Shown here: positions 7,910 to 15,763 of the stretch, one piece after another
Layout of the letters: every line of letters starts with the position of its first letter
Position numbering within the stretch: the first letter of the stretch is position 1
DNA from: Aquimarina sp. TRL1
GTDB lineage: Bacteria; Bacteroidota; Bacteroidia; Flavobacteriales; Flavobacteriaceae
Direction: 5' to 3'
Assembly (NCBI RefSeq): GCF_013365535.1
Contig: NZ_CP053590.1
Coordinates: 3,338,501 to 3,402,500, forward strand
Length of the DNA: 64,000 nucleotides
Translations under genes and position numbers: made by a program
The notes under the pieces: model-generated
Told to the model about the DNA's origin: nothing
The model's input: the letters and a program-made list of their open reading frames with translations, nothing else
Database searches by the model: none

Positions 7910-8797
7910 ATGCAAGACGATATAACAGCACAAGTTAAAGAAGTGATTCATGAAGATGTTTGGCAAAGCTTACAAAGCTTTTTGAACTATGAAATTTTTC
8001 ATTTCGGAACCGAAAAATCTCCCATAATATTGACAGTGGGACTGCTGTTATTTGTAATTGTAGTATTTGTCATCACTTCTTTTTGTCTGAAGCTGATCAG
8101 AAAACTGGTCACAAGAAAGTTACCCAATGAGAATAAAAAGAAGTTTATTTCTATTTTCTCCTTTACCCGATATTTTATCTATGTGATCGTAATTTTTATC
8201 GCATTAGACCTTATTGGGTTTAATATTACCGGAATTTTTGCAGCCTCAGCAGCCTTACTGGTTGGAGTGGGGTTAGCATTACAGACATTGATACAGGATA
8301 TTATCTCCGGGATATTTATTTTTATAGATCAAAGTGTCAAAGTAGGAGATATTTTCGAAATGGAAGGTACTGTTGGTCGGGTAGAAGAAATTAAGTTGAG
8401 GACAACCCGAGCTGTAACGATTGATAACAAGGTGTTAATTATTCCTAATCACTTGTATTTGACTTCTATTCTGTATAATTGGACACAAAATAATGTATAT
8501 ACCAGAGAATCTGTTACTGTTGGAGTAGCATACGGTAGTGATGTCAATTTGGTAAAAGAAGTATTGATAAAAGCCGCATTAACGAGTGATAAAGTTTTAG
8601 CAACTCCAGAACCAAGTGTTTTGTTTACTGATTTTGGAGATAGCTCTTTGGAATTCCGACTTATTTTTACAATCAATAATTGTTTTGAAGCAACGATTAT
8701 AAAAAGTGAAATAAGATTTGCTATTGATCGTTTATTCAAAGAACATAAGATTGATATACCATTCCCTCAAACAGAAGTCACTATTGTCAGGAAATGA
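7910..8797 (+). CDS. Small-conductance mechanosensitive channel (MscS family)
   Basis: A 295-residue MscS-type channel that opens under membrane tension and lets solutes out during osmotic downshock. There are three predicted membrane helices (about 40-64, 85-105 and the pore-lining helix 108-137, containing GIFAASAALLVGVGLALQTLIQDIISG). The cytoplasmic beta domain follows with VGDIFEMEGTVGRVEEIKLRTTRAVTIDN and IPNHLYL, then the alpha/beta domain. Length is near that of E. coli MscS (286). It follows the permease gene by one base. Confidence 0.93.
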   Translation: MQDDITAQVKEVIHEDVWQSLQSFLNYEIFHFGTEKSPIILTVGLLLFVIVVFVITSFCLKLIRKLVTRKLPNENKKKFISIFSFTRYFIYVIVIFIALDLIGFNITGIFAASAALLVGVGLALQTLIQDIISGIFIFIDQSVKVGDIFEMEGTVGRVEEIKLRTTRAVTIDNKVLIIPNHLYLTSILYNWTQNNVYTRESVTVGVAYGSDVNLVKEVLIKAALTSDKVLATPEPSVLFTDFGDSSLEFRLIFTINNCFEATIIKSEIRFAIDRLFKEHKIDIPFPQTEVTIVRK

Positions 8798-8812
8798 TGA
8801 AATACATAATAT

Positions 8813-9712
8813 ATGATCCGACTTTATAAGCTTTATCACTTAGTTGTTTTGCTGTACATATGGAGTAATTCGAATGTACAGGCACAAAGCTTAGAGTTGT
8901 TTAATGTAGACTATACCCATGCGCCTCAGCAGACAAATATGGAATATAACCGTATTAAGGTTTTGGGGAGAATACCTGTGAAATTAAAAAAAGAAAATAC
9001 CTATTTCATACCAGGAGTACGCTATAATTATCATACGCTACAGCTGCAATCTGATGAGGTACTAATGGAGTCTCCACAGAAATTTCATACCATTGCTGTA
9101 AATGCATTGTATACAACACCAGTAAAAAACGGATGGGGGTTTACACTGGGAGGAGAAGCAATTGCATCTTCTGATTTTTCCAAAGGGGAAATTACCAATG
9201 AGGAGCTGTTTTATACCACCTATTTTTTATTCATTAAGAAAAAAACAGCTGCGAATGAACAACAAACAAGCAAATGGATTTTGGGATTGCATATGACAAT
9301 TCCTTTTGATGTTTTTGCTCCATTACCTATCATTAGCTACTATAAAAAATTTCATCCTAATTGGTCATATACAGTAGGAACGCCCATTTCTAATCTCTCT
9401 TTTTATTGCAAAAAGAAATCTGTTTTGAAAATGTATCTGGGGCTAGATCGATTTTATGCTACCATGCAGCATGTTAATACATTACCAGTCGGAGCAGCTC
9501 AACAAGAAAGAATTAACAGTACATCCATGTTCATGGTACTTGGAGCTTTGAGCTATGAGTATTATATTACGGAACACTTATTGTTATATGCAGATGTAGG
9601 ATATACAATTGATAATGAAATCCGATGGATAAATACAGATCAGGAAAATCTGAAAATACTTTCTGATGAGAATACTGTATATCTAAAAACCGGACTAAAA
9701 TTTAAGATATAA
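8813..9712 (+). CDS. DUF6268-like outer membrane beta-barrel protein
   Basis: A 299-residue exported protein with a cleavable signal peptide (hydrophobic core about 8-22, cleavage after VQAQ). The mature part is made of alternating hydrophobic strands with aromatic girdles, ending in KTGLKFKI as in many outer-membrane barrels, and matches the DUF6268 pattern common in Flavobacteriia. No function is known. It lies 15 bases after mscS and overlaps the response regulator start by one base, so membrane, envelope and regulatory genes share a transcript. Confidence 0.75.
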   Translation: MIRLYKLYHLVVLLYIWSNSNVQAQSLELFNVDYTHAPQQTNMEYNRIKVLGRIPVKLKKENTYFIPGVRYNYHTLQLQSDEVLMESPQKFHTIAVNALYTTPVKNGWGFTLGGEAIASSDFSKGEITNEELFYTTYFLFIKKKTAANEQQTSKWILGLHMTIPFDVFAPLPIISYYKKFHPNWSYTVGTPISNLSFYCKKKSVLKMYLGLDRFYATMQHVNTLPVGAAQQERINSTSMFMVLGALSYEYYITEHLLLYADVGYTIDNEIRWINTDQENLKILSDENTVYLKTGLKFKI

Positions 9713-10875
9713 TGGCAAAAATATTAGTAATAGAAGATGAGGCGGCAATCCGAAGAGTATTAGTAAAAATACTGTCGGAAGAAAGCGATAAATATATTGT
9801 TTCTGAAGCAGAAGATGGTCTTCTGGGGATTGAAAAGATTAAAGCAGAAGATTTTGACCTGATATTATGTGATATCAAAATGCCTAAAATGGATGGAGTA
9901 GAAGTTCTGGAGGCTGTAAAAAAAATAAAGCCCGAAATACCGATGATTATGATTTCGGGGCATGGAGATTTAGATACAGCAGTGAATACGATGAGATTAG
10001 GAGCCTTTGATTATATTTCCAAACCACCAGATTTAAACCGTTTGCTCAATACAGTGAGAAATGCAGTAGATAGAAAAGAACTGGTTGCAGAGAATAAAAT
10101 GCTGAAGAAAAAAGTCTCTAAGAATTATGAGATGATAGGCGATTCCAAAGCAATTACCGATATCAAGGATATGATAGAAAAGGTAGCGGTTACTGATGCC
10201 AGAGTACTGATTACCGGACCTAATGGAACAGGGAAGGAACTGGTAGCACATTGGATACATCAAAAAAGTGACCGAAGCAAAGGACCTATGATAGAAGTAA
10301 ACTGTGCTGCAATTCCAGGAGAACTGATAGAAAGTGAATTATTTGGTCATGTCAAAGGAGCTTTTACTTCTGCTAATAAAGATAGAGCAGGAAAATTCGA
10401 AGCAGCGAATGGAGGAACCATTTTCCTGGATGAAATAGGAGATATGAGCCTTTCTGCTCAGGCTAAAGTATTACGAGCCCTGCAGGAAAATAAAATACAG
10501 CGAGTAGGAAGTGATAAAGATATCAAGGTAGATGTTCGCATTGTTGCAGCAACCAATAAAGATCTTAAGAAAGAAATTGCAGAAAACAAATTCAGAGAAG
10601 ATTTATACCACCGATTGGCCGTTATTTTGGTAAAAGTACCAGCCTTAAATGATAGAAGAGAAGATATTCCGCAATTGGTAAATCACTTTGCCAAGAAAAT
10701 AGCAAAAGAGCAGGGGTCTTCAGTAAAGAAGTTTTCTGATAAAGCTATCAAGAAATTACAGCAATATGATTGGACAGGAAATATACGAGAATTGCGTAAT
10801 GTGATCGAACGACTAATTATTTTAGGAGGAGCAGAAGTTAGCGAAGAAGATGTTTCTTTGTTTGCCGCAAAGTAG
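9712..10875 (+). CDS. NtrC-type response regulator: receiver plus AAA+ sigma-54 activator domain, no HTH
   Basis: A 387-residue protein. The receiver domain (about 1-120) has phospho-acceptor Asp54 in LILCDIKMPKMDG and Lys104. The AAA+ domain has Walker A GPNGTGKE (169-176), the sigma-54-contacting loop as GAFTSA rather than GAFTGA (216-221), and Walker B GGTIFLDE (234-241), followed by the sensor region DLYHRLAVI and WTGNIRELRNVIERL. The protein ends about 12 residues after the AAA+ lid, so the Fis-type DNA-binding domain of classical NtrC is absent. No histidine kinase is adjacent. It presumably activates sigma-54 promoters without sequence-specific binding, or through a partner. Confidence 0.92.
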   Translation: MAKILVIEDEAAIRRVLVKILSEESDKYIVSEAEDGLLGIEKIKAEDFDLILCDIKMPKMDGVEVLEAVKKIKPEIPMIMISGHGDLDTAVNTMRLGAFDYISKPPDLNRLLNTVRNAVDRKELVAENKMLKKKVSKNYEMIGDSKAITDIKDMIEKVAVTDARVLITGPNGTGKELVAHWIHQKSDRSKGPMIEVNCAAIPGELIESELFGHVKGAFTSANKDRAGKFEAANGGTIFLDEIGDMSLSAQAKVLRALQENKIQRVGSDKDIKVDVRIVAATNKDLKKEIAENKFREDLYHRLAVILVKVPALNDRREDIPQLVNHFAKKIAKEQGSSVKKFSDKAIKKLQQYDWTGNIRELRNVIERLIILGGAEVSEEDVSLFAAK

Positions 10876-10982
10876 TAATGCTTGCCATTGTATTGCGACT
10901 AATAAGAAAATACATCACAAAGGATATAAAAGTTGATCTATACATCTATAGGTGAAATGGTAGTGATGAATGAAATGCCCCA

Positions 10983-11507
10983 ATGAAAAAAGTAATCATT
11001 TTTATCTTTGTATTTGGTTTCGTAAGAGGTATCTATGGTCAGTATGATCCAGGAGCTGTTAATTACGGAATCACTGCGATAAAACCAGTAGCATCGCAAC
11101 AAGGCATTGGAGCTGGAATTCGTGTAGAATATGCTCCGAATTGTTATACTACCTATATGGGAGAACTGGCGCAGGTATTTTCTTTGGATACCGAACAAGA
11201 ACCTTCAGGTGGGTATCATGAGTTTGGTATAGGAGTAAACTTGATCTTATTTAACTGGTACCCGACAACCATTACGGGAGGAATTGGATATATAGGAAAT
11301 AACTCCTCATTTTTTCCATCAGTAGAAGATGATGCTTTTTTGGCGTTCAGAACAGGAGATATTAATCATGGTGCACAAATAAAAATAAGAGCATTATACC
11401 ATTTGAGTACTCCAATTCATGTCTTTGCAGAGTTTAACCTGAAGAGTTTGGGAAGGGAATACGATACCGTACTCCTGGGAATCAGTTATGATTTTAATAC
11501 CCGATAA
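10983..11507 (+). CDS. Exported protein of unknown function, probable small beta-barrel
   Basis: A 174-residue product with a signal peptide (core IIFIFVFGFVRGIYG, cleavage probably after YGQ). The mature part alternates hydrophobic and polar residues with many aromatic and glycine residues, and ends with VLLGISYDFNTR, which suggests an eight-strand outer-membrane barrel. I do not recognise a named family. It follows the response regulator by 107 bases and may or may not share its transcript. Confidence 0.65.
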   Translation: MKKVIIFIFVFGFVRGIYGQYDPGAVNYGITAIKPVASQQGIGAGIRVEYAPNCYTTYMGELAQVFSLDTEQEPSGGYHEFGIGVNLILFNWYPTTITGGIGYIGNNSSFFPSVEDDAFLAFRTGDINHGAQIKIRALYHLSTPIHVFAEFNLKSLGREYDTVLLGISYDFNTR

Positions 11508-11632
11508 GACAAGTCAGCAGGATTGTGCCAAATAAATCATAAAAAAAGAAGCAGTCCTTTGTTATTTTTAGCTTTCTGTTTCCTTCGAGTAAAAACTTTA
11601 GTATCTTTCCAAAAGATTCTAATGGATATAGT

Positions 11633-12511
11633 ATGAATAAAATTAATTATAAAGACTTTCAGGCAGTTGATCCTGTTTCTCTATCCGATGTTCCAACCAC
11701 ATATGATTTGGATGCCAGTGAAAAAAAAATAGAGAAAGAATTAGAAGATGTACGAGAAAAACTGGGAAAACTACAAGATACCTTATACGCACATGGTAAA
11801 TATGCAGTACTGGTATGTCTGCAAGGAATGGATACCGCAGGAAAAGATAGCTTGATACGTGAAGTTTTTAAGGATTTTAATGCACGGGGAATCGTTGTTC
11901 ATAGCTTTAAAGTACCTACCGAATTAGAATTGGATCACGACTATTTATGGAGACATTATATAGCATTACCAGCAAGGGGTAAGTTTGGGGTTTTTAACCG
12001 CACGCATTATGAAAATGTTTTGGTAACCCGGGTGCATCCTGAATATATATTGGGAGAGAATATTCCGGGAATAGATAAGGCCTCTGATATAGATGATGCA
12101 TTTTGGGAACAAAGATTTGAGCAAATTAGAAATTTTGAAAAGCACATCGCTCAAAATGGAACCTTGATTTATAAGTTTTATTTGCATATTTCTAAAGATG
12201 AACAAAAAAACAGACTCTTAAGGAGATTAGAAAAAATGGAAAAGAACTGGAAGTTTTCTGCAGGAGATCTCAAAGAAAGAAAGCTGTGGGATCACTATCA
12301 GGAGTATTATCAGGATGCAATTAACAGAACTTCGGTCTCCCATGCGCCATGGTATATCATTCCTGGTGATGATAAACCAACCGCTCGATATATTGTTGCA
12401 AGAACCTTATATGATAGCTTAAAAACGTATAAAGATATTGACGAGCCAGAATTGGACCCAGAAACAAAAGCGAATCTGGATTTATATAAAAGACAATTAG
12501 AAAGCGAATAA
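11633..12511 (+). CDS. Polyphosphate kinase 2 family protein
   Basis: A 292-residue PPK2-type enzyme, which transfers phosphate between polyphosphate and nucleotides in the cytosol. Walker A lies in LQGMDTAGKDSLIREVF (about 63-79), the Walker B-region motif reads FGVFNRTHYENVLVTRVHPE, and the lid helices contain the charged HISKDEQKNRLLRRLE segment and a DLKERKLWDHYQEYY motif. Whether it prefers AMP, ADP or GDP cannot be told from sequence. Single gene with its own start about 125 bases after the previous gene. Confidence 0.92.
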   Translation: MNKINYKDFQAVDPVSLSDVPTTYDLDASEKKIEKELEDVREKLGKLQDTLYAHGKYAVLVCLQGMDTAGKDSLIREVFKDFNARGIVVHSFKVPTELELDHDYLWRHYIALPARGKFGVFNRTHYENVLVTRVHPEYILGENIPGIDKASDIDDAFWEQRFEQIRNFEKHIAQNGTLIYKFYLHISKDEQKNRLLRRLEKMEKNWKFSAGDLKERKLWDHYQEYYQDAINRTSVSHAPWYIIPGDDKPTARYIVARTLYDSLKTYKDIDEPELDPETKANLDLYKRQLESE

Positions 12512-12552
12512 GCAGTCAAAGAAATAATTGCTAATACATACACAATACGAAT

Positions 12553-13989
12553 ATGAGAATGATACCAATGCAGCAATCGTTCCTCTCATCTCCGATAAGA
12601 ATACTACTATTTATCGGAGTATTTATGATTACAACCAAAGGGACAACGCAGAAGACTACTTCTGCGAAACAAGATTCTGTGATAGTAAAGAAAATATACA
12701 ACGCTTCTCTTTTAGAAGGAAAAAGCTATGAATGGTTAGATTACTTATCCAATCAGATAGGAGGGCGTTTATCCGGTTCATTAAATGCGCAACGTGCGGT
12801 AGAATGGGCAGAAAAAGAGCTAAAGGAATTAGGCTTGGATAAAGTGTGGCTACAGTCTGTAATGGTACCAAAATGGACTAGAGGAGTTACTGAATTTGCC
12901 TATATAGAAACAGAATTAGGAAAAACGACTAATGTGCCTATTTGTGCATTAGGAGGATCAGTACCTACACCGATTGGAGGGTTAAAGGCTCCTGTAATAG
13001 AGGTAAAAGGAATAGAGGAATTAGCAGATTTGGGGACTGAAAAAATCAAAGGAAAAATTGTCTTTTATAACCGTCCTATGCAGGCAGAGCTGATTCAAAC
13101 ATTTCAGGCATATGGAGGATGTGTGGATCAACGATATGCCGGTGCAAAAGAAGCCGCCAAGTTTGGAGCTGTGGGAGTGATTGTACGTTCAATGAATTTA
13201 AGACAAGATGATTATCCACATACAGGAGCGATGAGTTATGGTGATTTATCCAATTCAGAAAAAATTCCGGCAGCAGCTATTAGTACAAATGGAGCCGACT
13301 TATTAAGTGCCATGCTGAAATTAAATCCGCAAATTAAGTTTAATTTTAATATGAATTGTCGTTTGTGGAAAGATGTAGAATCATTTAATGTGATTGGTGA
13401 AATAAAAGGAACAACATACCCGAATGAATATATGGTGGTAGGAGGTCATTTAGACTCATGGGATTTAGGAGATGGTTCTCATGATGATGGGGCAGGAATT
13501 GTTCAATCGATGGAGGTGTTACGACTGTTTAAGAAAATTGGGTATAAACCCAAACGATCAATACGGGTTGTATTATTTATGAATGAGGAAAATGGATTAC
13601 GAGGAGGAAAAAAATATGCGAAAGTGGCAAAAGAAAAAGGAGAGAATCACGTCTTTGCCTTAGAAAGTGATGCAGGAGGTTTTACACCAAGAGGGTTTTC
13701 CTTTGATTGTGATGAAGCAAATTTACAACAGATACAATCCTGGAAACCGCTATTTGCACCGTATTTGATTCATTATTTCGAAAAAGGAGGAAGTGGAGCA
13801 GATATCGGTCCTCTCAAAAAAGAAAAAGGAATTGTATTGGCAGGATTACGACCAGATTCTCAGCGGTATTTTGACTACCACCATGCAGCAAATGACACAT
13901 TTGATGCCGTAAATAAAAGAGAACTTGAACTAGGGGCAGCCACTATGACTAGTCTGATGTATCTAATGGATACCTATGGGATTAAGTAA
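12553..13989 (+). CDS. Exported M28 family metallopeptidase (carboxypeptidase Q-like)
   Basis: A 478-residue peptidase with an N-terminal signal segment (RILLFIGVFMITTKGTTQ). A PA-like insert domain (about 120-230) precedes the zinc-peptidase core. Metal ligands are visible in GGHLDSWDLGDGSHDDGAG (His and Asp), MNEENGLRGG (catalytic Glu-Glu pair), ESDAGGF and the terminal HHAANDTFDAV. This order matches the M28 peptidases related to human PGCP. Likely periplasmic or outer-membrane-associated hydrolysis of dipeptides. The second Met at residue 6 is an alternative start. Ends in a terminator hairpin at 14017. Confidence 0.9.
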   Translation: MRMIPMQQSFLSSPIRILLFIGVFMITTKGTTQKTTSAKQDSVIVKKIYNASLLEGKSYEWLDYLSNQIGGRLSGSLNAQRAVEWAEKELKELGLDKVWLQSVMVPKWTRGVTEFAYIETELGKTTNVPICALGGSVPTPIGGLKAPVIEVKGIEELADLGTEKIKGKIVFYNRPMQAELIQTFQAYGGCVDQRYAGAKEAAKFGAVGVIVRSMNLRQDDYPHTGAMSYGDLSNSEKIPAAAISTNGADLLSAMLKLNPQIKFNFNMNCRLWKDVESFNVIGEIKGTTYPNEYMVVGGHLDSWDLGDGSHDDGAGIVQSMEVLRLFKKIGYKPKRSIRVVLFMNEENGLRGGKKYAKVAKEKGENHVFALESDAGGFTPRGFSFDCDEANLQQIQSWKPLFAPYLIHYFEKGGSGADIGPLKKEKGIVLAGLRPDSQRYFDYHHAANDTFDAVNKRELELGAATMTSLMYLMDTYGIK

Positions 13990-14016
13990 CTCCTGTTTTT
14001 AGTAACGATATCATAG

Positions 14017-14048
14017 AAGAGAATGCTTATAAAGTATTCTCTTTTTTG
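14017..14048 (+). terminator. Terminator of the M28 peptidase gene
   Basis: AGAGAATGCTT (14018-14028) pairs with AAGTATTCTCT (14032-14042) with one G-T pair and a three-base loop, followed by TTTTTTG. It lies about 28 bases after the stop codon. Confidence 0.75.
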
Positions 14049-14070
14049 TTTTGGAAAAACAGCATTAAAT

Positions 14071-14106
14071 AAAAAAGTGAGATCGTTTATTGAATCTCAC
14101 TTTTAT
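14071..14106 (-). terminator. Terminator of the 32-residue peptide gene (minus strand)
   Basis: AAAAGTGAGAT (14073-14083) pairs perfectly with ATCTCACTTTT (14094-14104); on the minus strand the stem is followed by a T-run (the A-run at 14071-14076). There is no other minus-strand gene upstream that it could serve except the small peptide at 14160-14258. Confidence 0.7.
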
Positions 14107-14159
14107 GTAATAACCTGTAATTCCTTGGGGAATAGAATGCGATATGTTTCTTTCATGAT

Positions 14160-14258
14160 CTATCTGTGAATCGCATAGCTACATGATGCAGGAAGTTCTT
14201 TTAAAAAATTAATAAAAGGTTTAAAATTAAATCTGAATACGTTGTTTAAAAATTTCAT
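14160..14258 (-). CDS. 32-residue cationic peptide, copy A
   Basis: An ATG at 14258 opens a 32-codon frame ending in TAG. Residues run MKFLNNVFRFNFKPF then INFLKELPASCSYAIHR. It aligns without gaps, over its whole length, to the equally long peptide at 49465-49563: 11 identities, among them Phe8, Phe12, Phe15, FL at 18-19, LP at 22-23, YA at 28-29 and Arg32, and most other positions conservative. The spaced aromatics would form one face of an amphipathic helix, net charge is about +4. It has its own upstream AT-rich region (TTTTTTGG about 57 bases before the ATG) and a terminator 54 bases downstream. I do not know the family; function unknown. Confidence 0.62.
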   Translation of the reverse strand: MKFLNNVFRFNFKPFINFLKELPASCSYAIHR

Positions 14259-14583
14259 GTTTTCTTGTTTTTAGTATTATTACTTATTGTGATCATACTA
14301 TAAACAATTGCTGTGCCAAAAAATAAAAATGAATACAAGTTGTTGATATATAGATGCTTGTTTTTTTGTTTGAAAATGTTCCTGAATTCAGAAAAGATAT
14401 TGCTGGAGAAATTAAAAACAGCGTTCCTAGCTATTCTTGAGATAGGAAATATCAAAAGCTTTATATGTGATATATTATATACTGATAGAGGTAATGTTTA
14501 GATTATCAGATAGAGAGGAGATAATAAGAGTCTGTTTTTTTGTTAAAAAAGAGTACATTTAAGCATATCTAAAATATGTAAAT

Positions 14584-15645
14584 ATGCTTACGAAAGCTCG
14601 TTATTCAGTAAAAGATATGCTCCAGTGGACCCGATGGGAGCTTATCGGATTTATTATTTTTTCCTCGATCATAACCGTATTACATCAGCTATTTGATTTT
14701 ACTTTTTTTAAAATTCCATGGACGCCGGTTGCTGTTGTTGGTACAGCTGTAGCTTTTATCATCGGATTCCAAAATAACGCTGCCTATGGAAGAATCTGGG
14801 AAGCTAGAAAAATATGGGGAGGTATAGTAAATACCTCACGTAGCTGGGGAATGAAAACAAAAGACATGATCACTAATGAGTATACAGAAGAAAAGGTTCC
14901 TGAAGAACGGTTAATACAGGAAAGGAAAACAATGGTGTATCGTCATATAGCATGGCTTACAGCATTACGTCATGCTATGAGAAGTCCAAAAAAATGGGAA
15001 GTTTTTGAATATCATAGAACCAATAGAGAATGGTCAAAAATGATGCATATTCCTGAGCGCGATATTAGCCTGGAAGAAGCAATATCTCCATATCTGAGTA
15101 AAGAAGAACAAGCTTATATTTTACAAAAAAATAATAAAGCCGCAGCAATTTTGTATTTGCAATCAGGTCATTTAAGACAGTTAAAAGAACAAAAATTACT
15201 CTGGGAATTTTCATTTTTGGATTTAGAAAATGTATTACAAGAGTTATTTACCCTTCAGGGAAAATCCGAGAGGATTAAAAATTTTCCATATCCGAGGCAA
15301 TACGCGACTCTATCTCATTACTTTGTATTAATCTTTGTGATACTATTGCCTTTTGCGATTATTCCTGAATTCTCTGGGATAGGAGACAAAATAGCAACAA
15401 AATATCCAATAATAGGATTCAATTTTGTATGGCTCGCAGTTCCTTTTTATACGATTGTATCCTGGATTTTCCATACGATGCAACGAATAGGAACGGTAGG
15501 AGAAAATCCATTCGAAGGGTCTGCTAATGATGTCCCTATTTCTACAATTTCCCGGGGAATAGAAATTGATCTCAGACAGTTGTTAGATGAAGAAGTTGAT
15601 CAAATCCCAAAGCAGTTTAAAGAACAATTTGATGTACAGATGTAA
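14584..15645 (+). CDS. Bestrophin-family membrane channel
   Basis: A 353-residue membrane protein of the bestrophin/UPF0187 family; bacterial members form pentameric ion channels. Membrane segments are about 20-38, 46-62, then 255-275 and 290-308. Diagnostic stretches are the N-terminal LTKARYSVKDMLQWTRWELIG region, GFQNNAAYGRIWEARKIWGGIVNTSR (about 60-85) and the C-terminal IGENPFEG-like VGENPFEGSANDVPISTISRGIEIDLRQ. Ion selectivity cannot be predicted. Single gene, ends in a very strong hairpin. Confidence 0.92.
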   Translation: MLTKARYSVKDMLQWTRWELIGFIIFSSIITVLHQLFDFTFFKIPWTPVAVVGTAVAFIIGFQNNAAYGRIWEARKIWGGIVNTSRSWGMKTKDMITNEYTEEKVPEERLIQERKTMVYRHIAWLTALRHAMRSPKKWEVFEYHRTNREWSKMMHIPERDISLEEAISPYLSKEEQAYILQKNNKAAAILYLQSGHLRQLKEQKLLWEFSFLDLENVLQELFTLQGKSERIKNFPYPRQYATLSHYFVLIFVILLPFAIIPEFSGIGDKIATKYPIIGFNFVWLAVPFYTIVSWIFHTMQRIGTVGENPFEGSANDVPISTISRGIEIDLRQLLDEEVDQIPKQFKEQFDVQM

Positions 15646-15651
15646 TAATAG

Positions 15652-15688
15652 AAGTAAAAAGGCAAACACTAAGTTTGCCTTTTTACTT
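15652..15688. terminator. Strong bidirectional terminator after the bestrophin gene
   Basis: A 16-bp perfect stem (15652-15667 with 15673-15688) with a five-base loop; the T-run is inside the right arm. It separates the bestrophin gene from the convergent S9 peptidase gene. Confidence 0.85.
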
Positions 15689-15763
15689 GATCATCGCGAC
15701 CTGAATAGTTTCGAGGTGTATCTCAAAACGTAATCAATGCTCGCGTATGTATTTTGATGATAT

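Noticed and set aside
14255..14501. Two open frames of about 60 codons on opposite strands (14255-14455 minus, 14313-14501 plus)
   Set aside because: Hydrophobic, AT-driven composition without a recognisable motif; they cover the likely promoter region of the 32-residue peptide and the bestrophin gene, and overlap each other.
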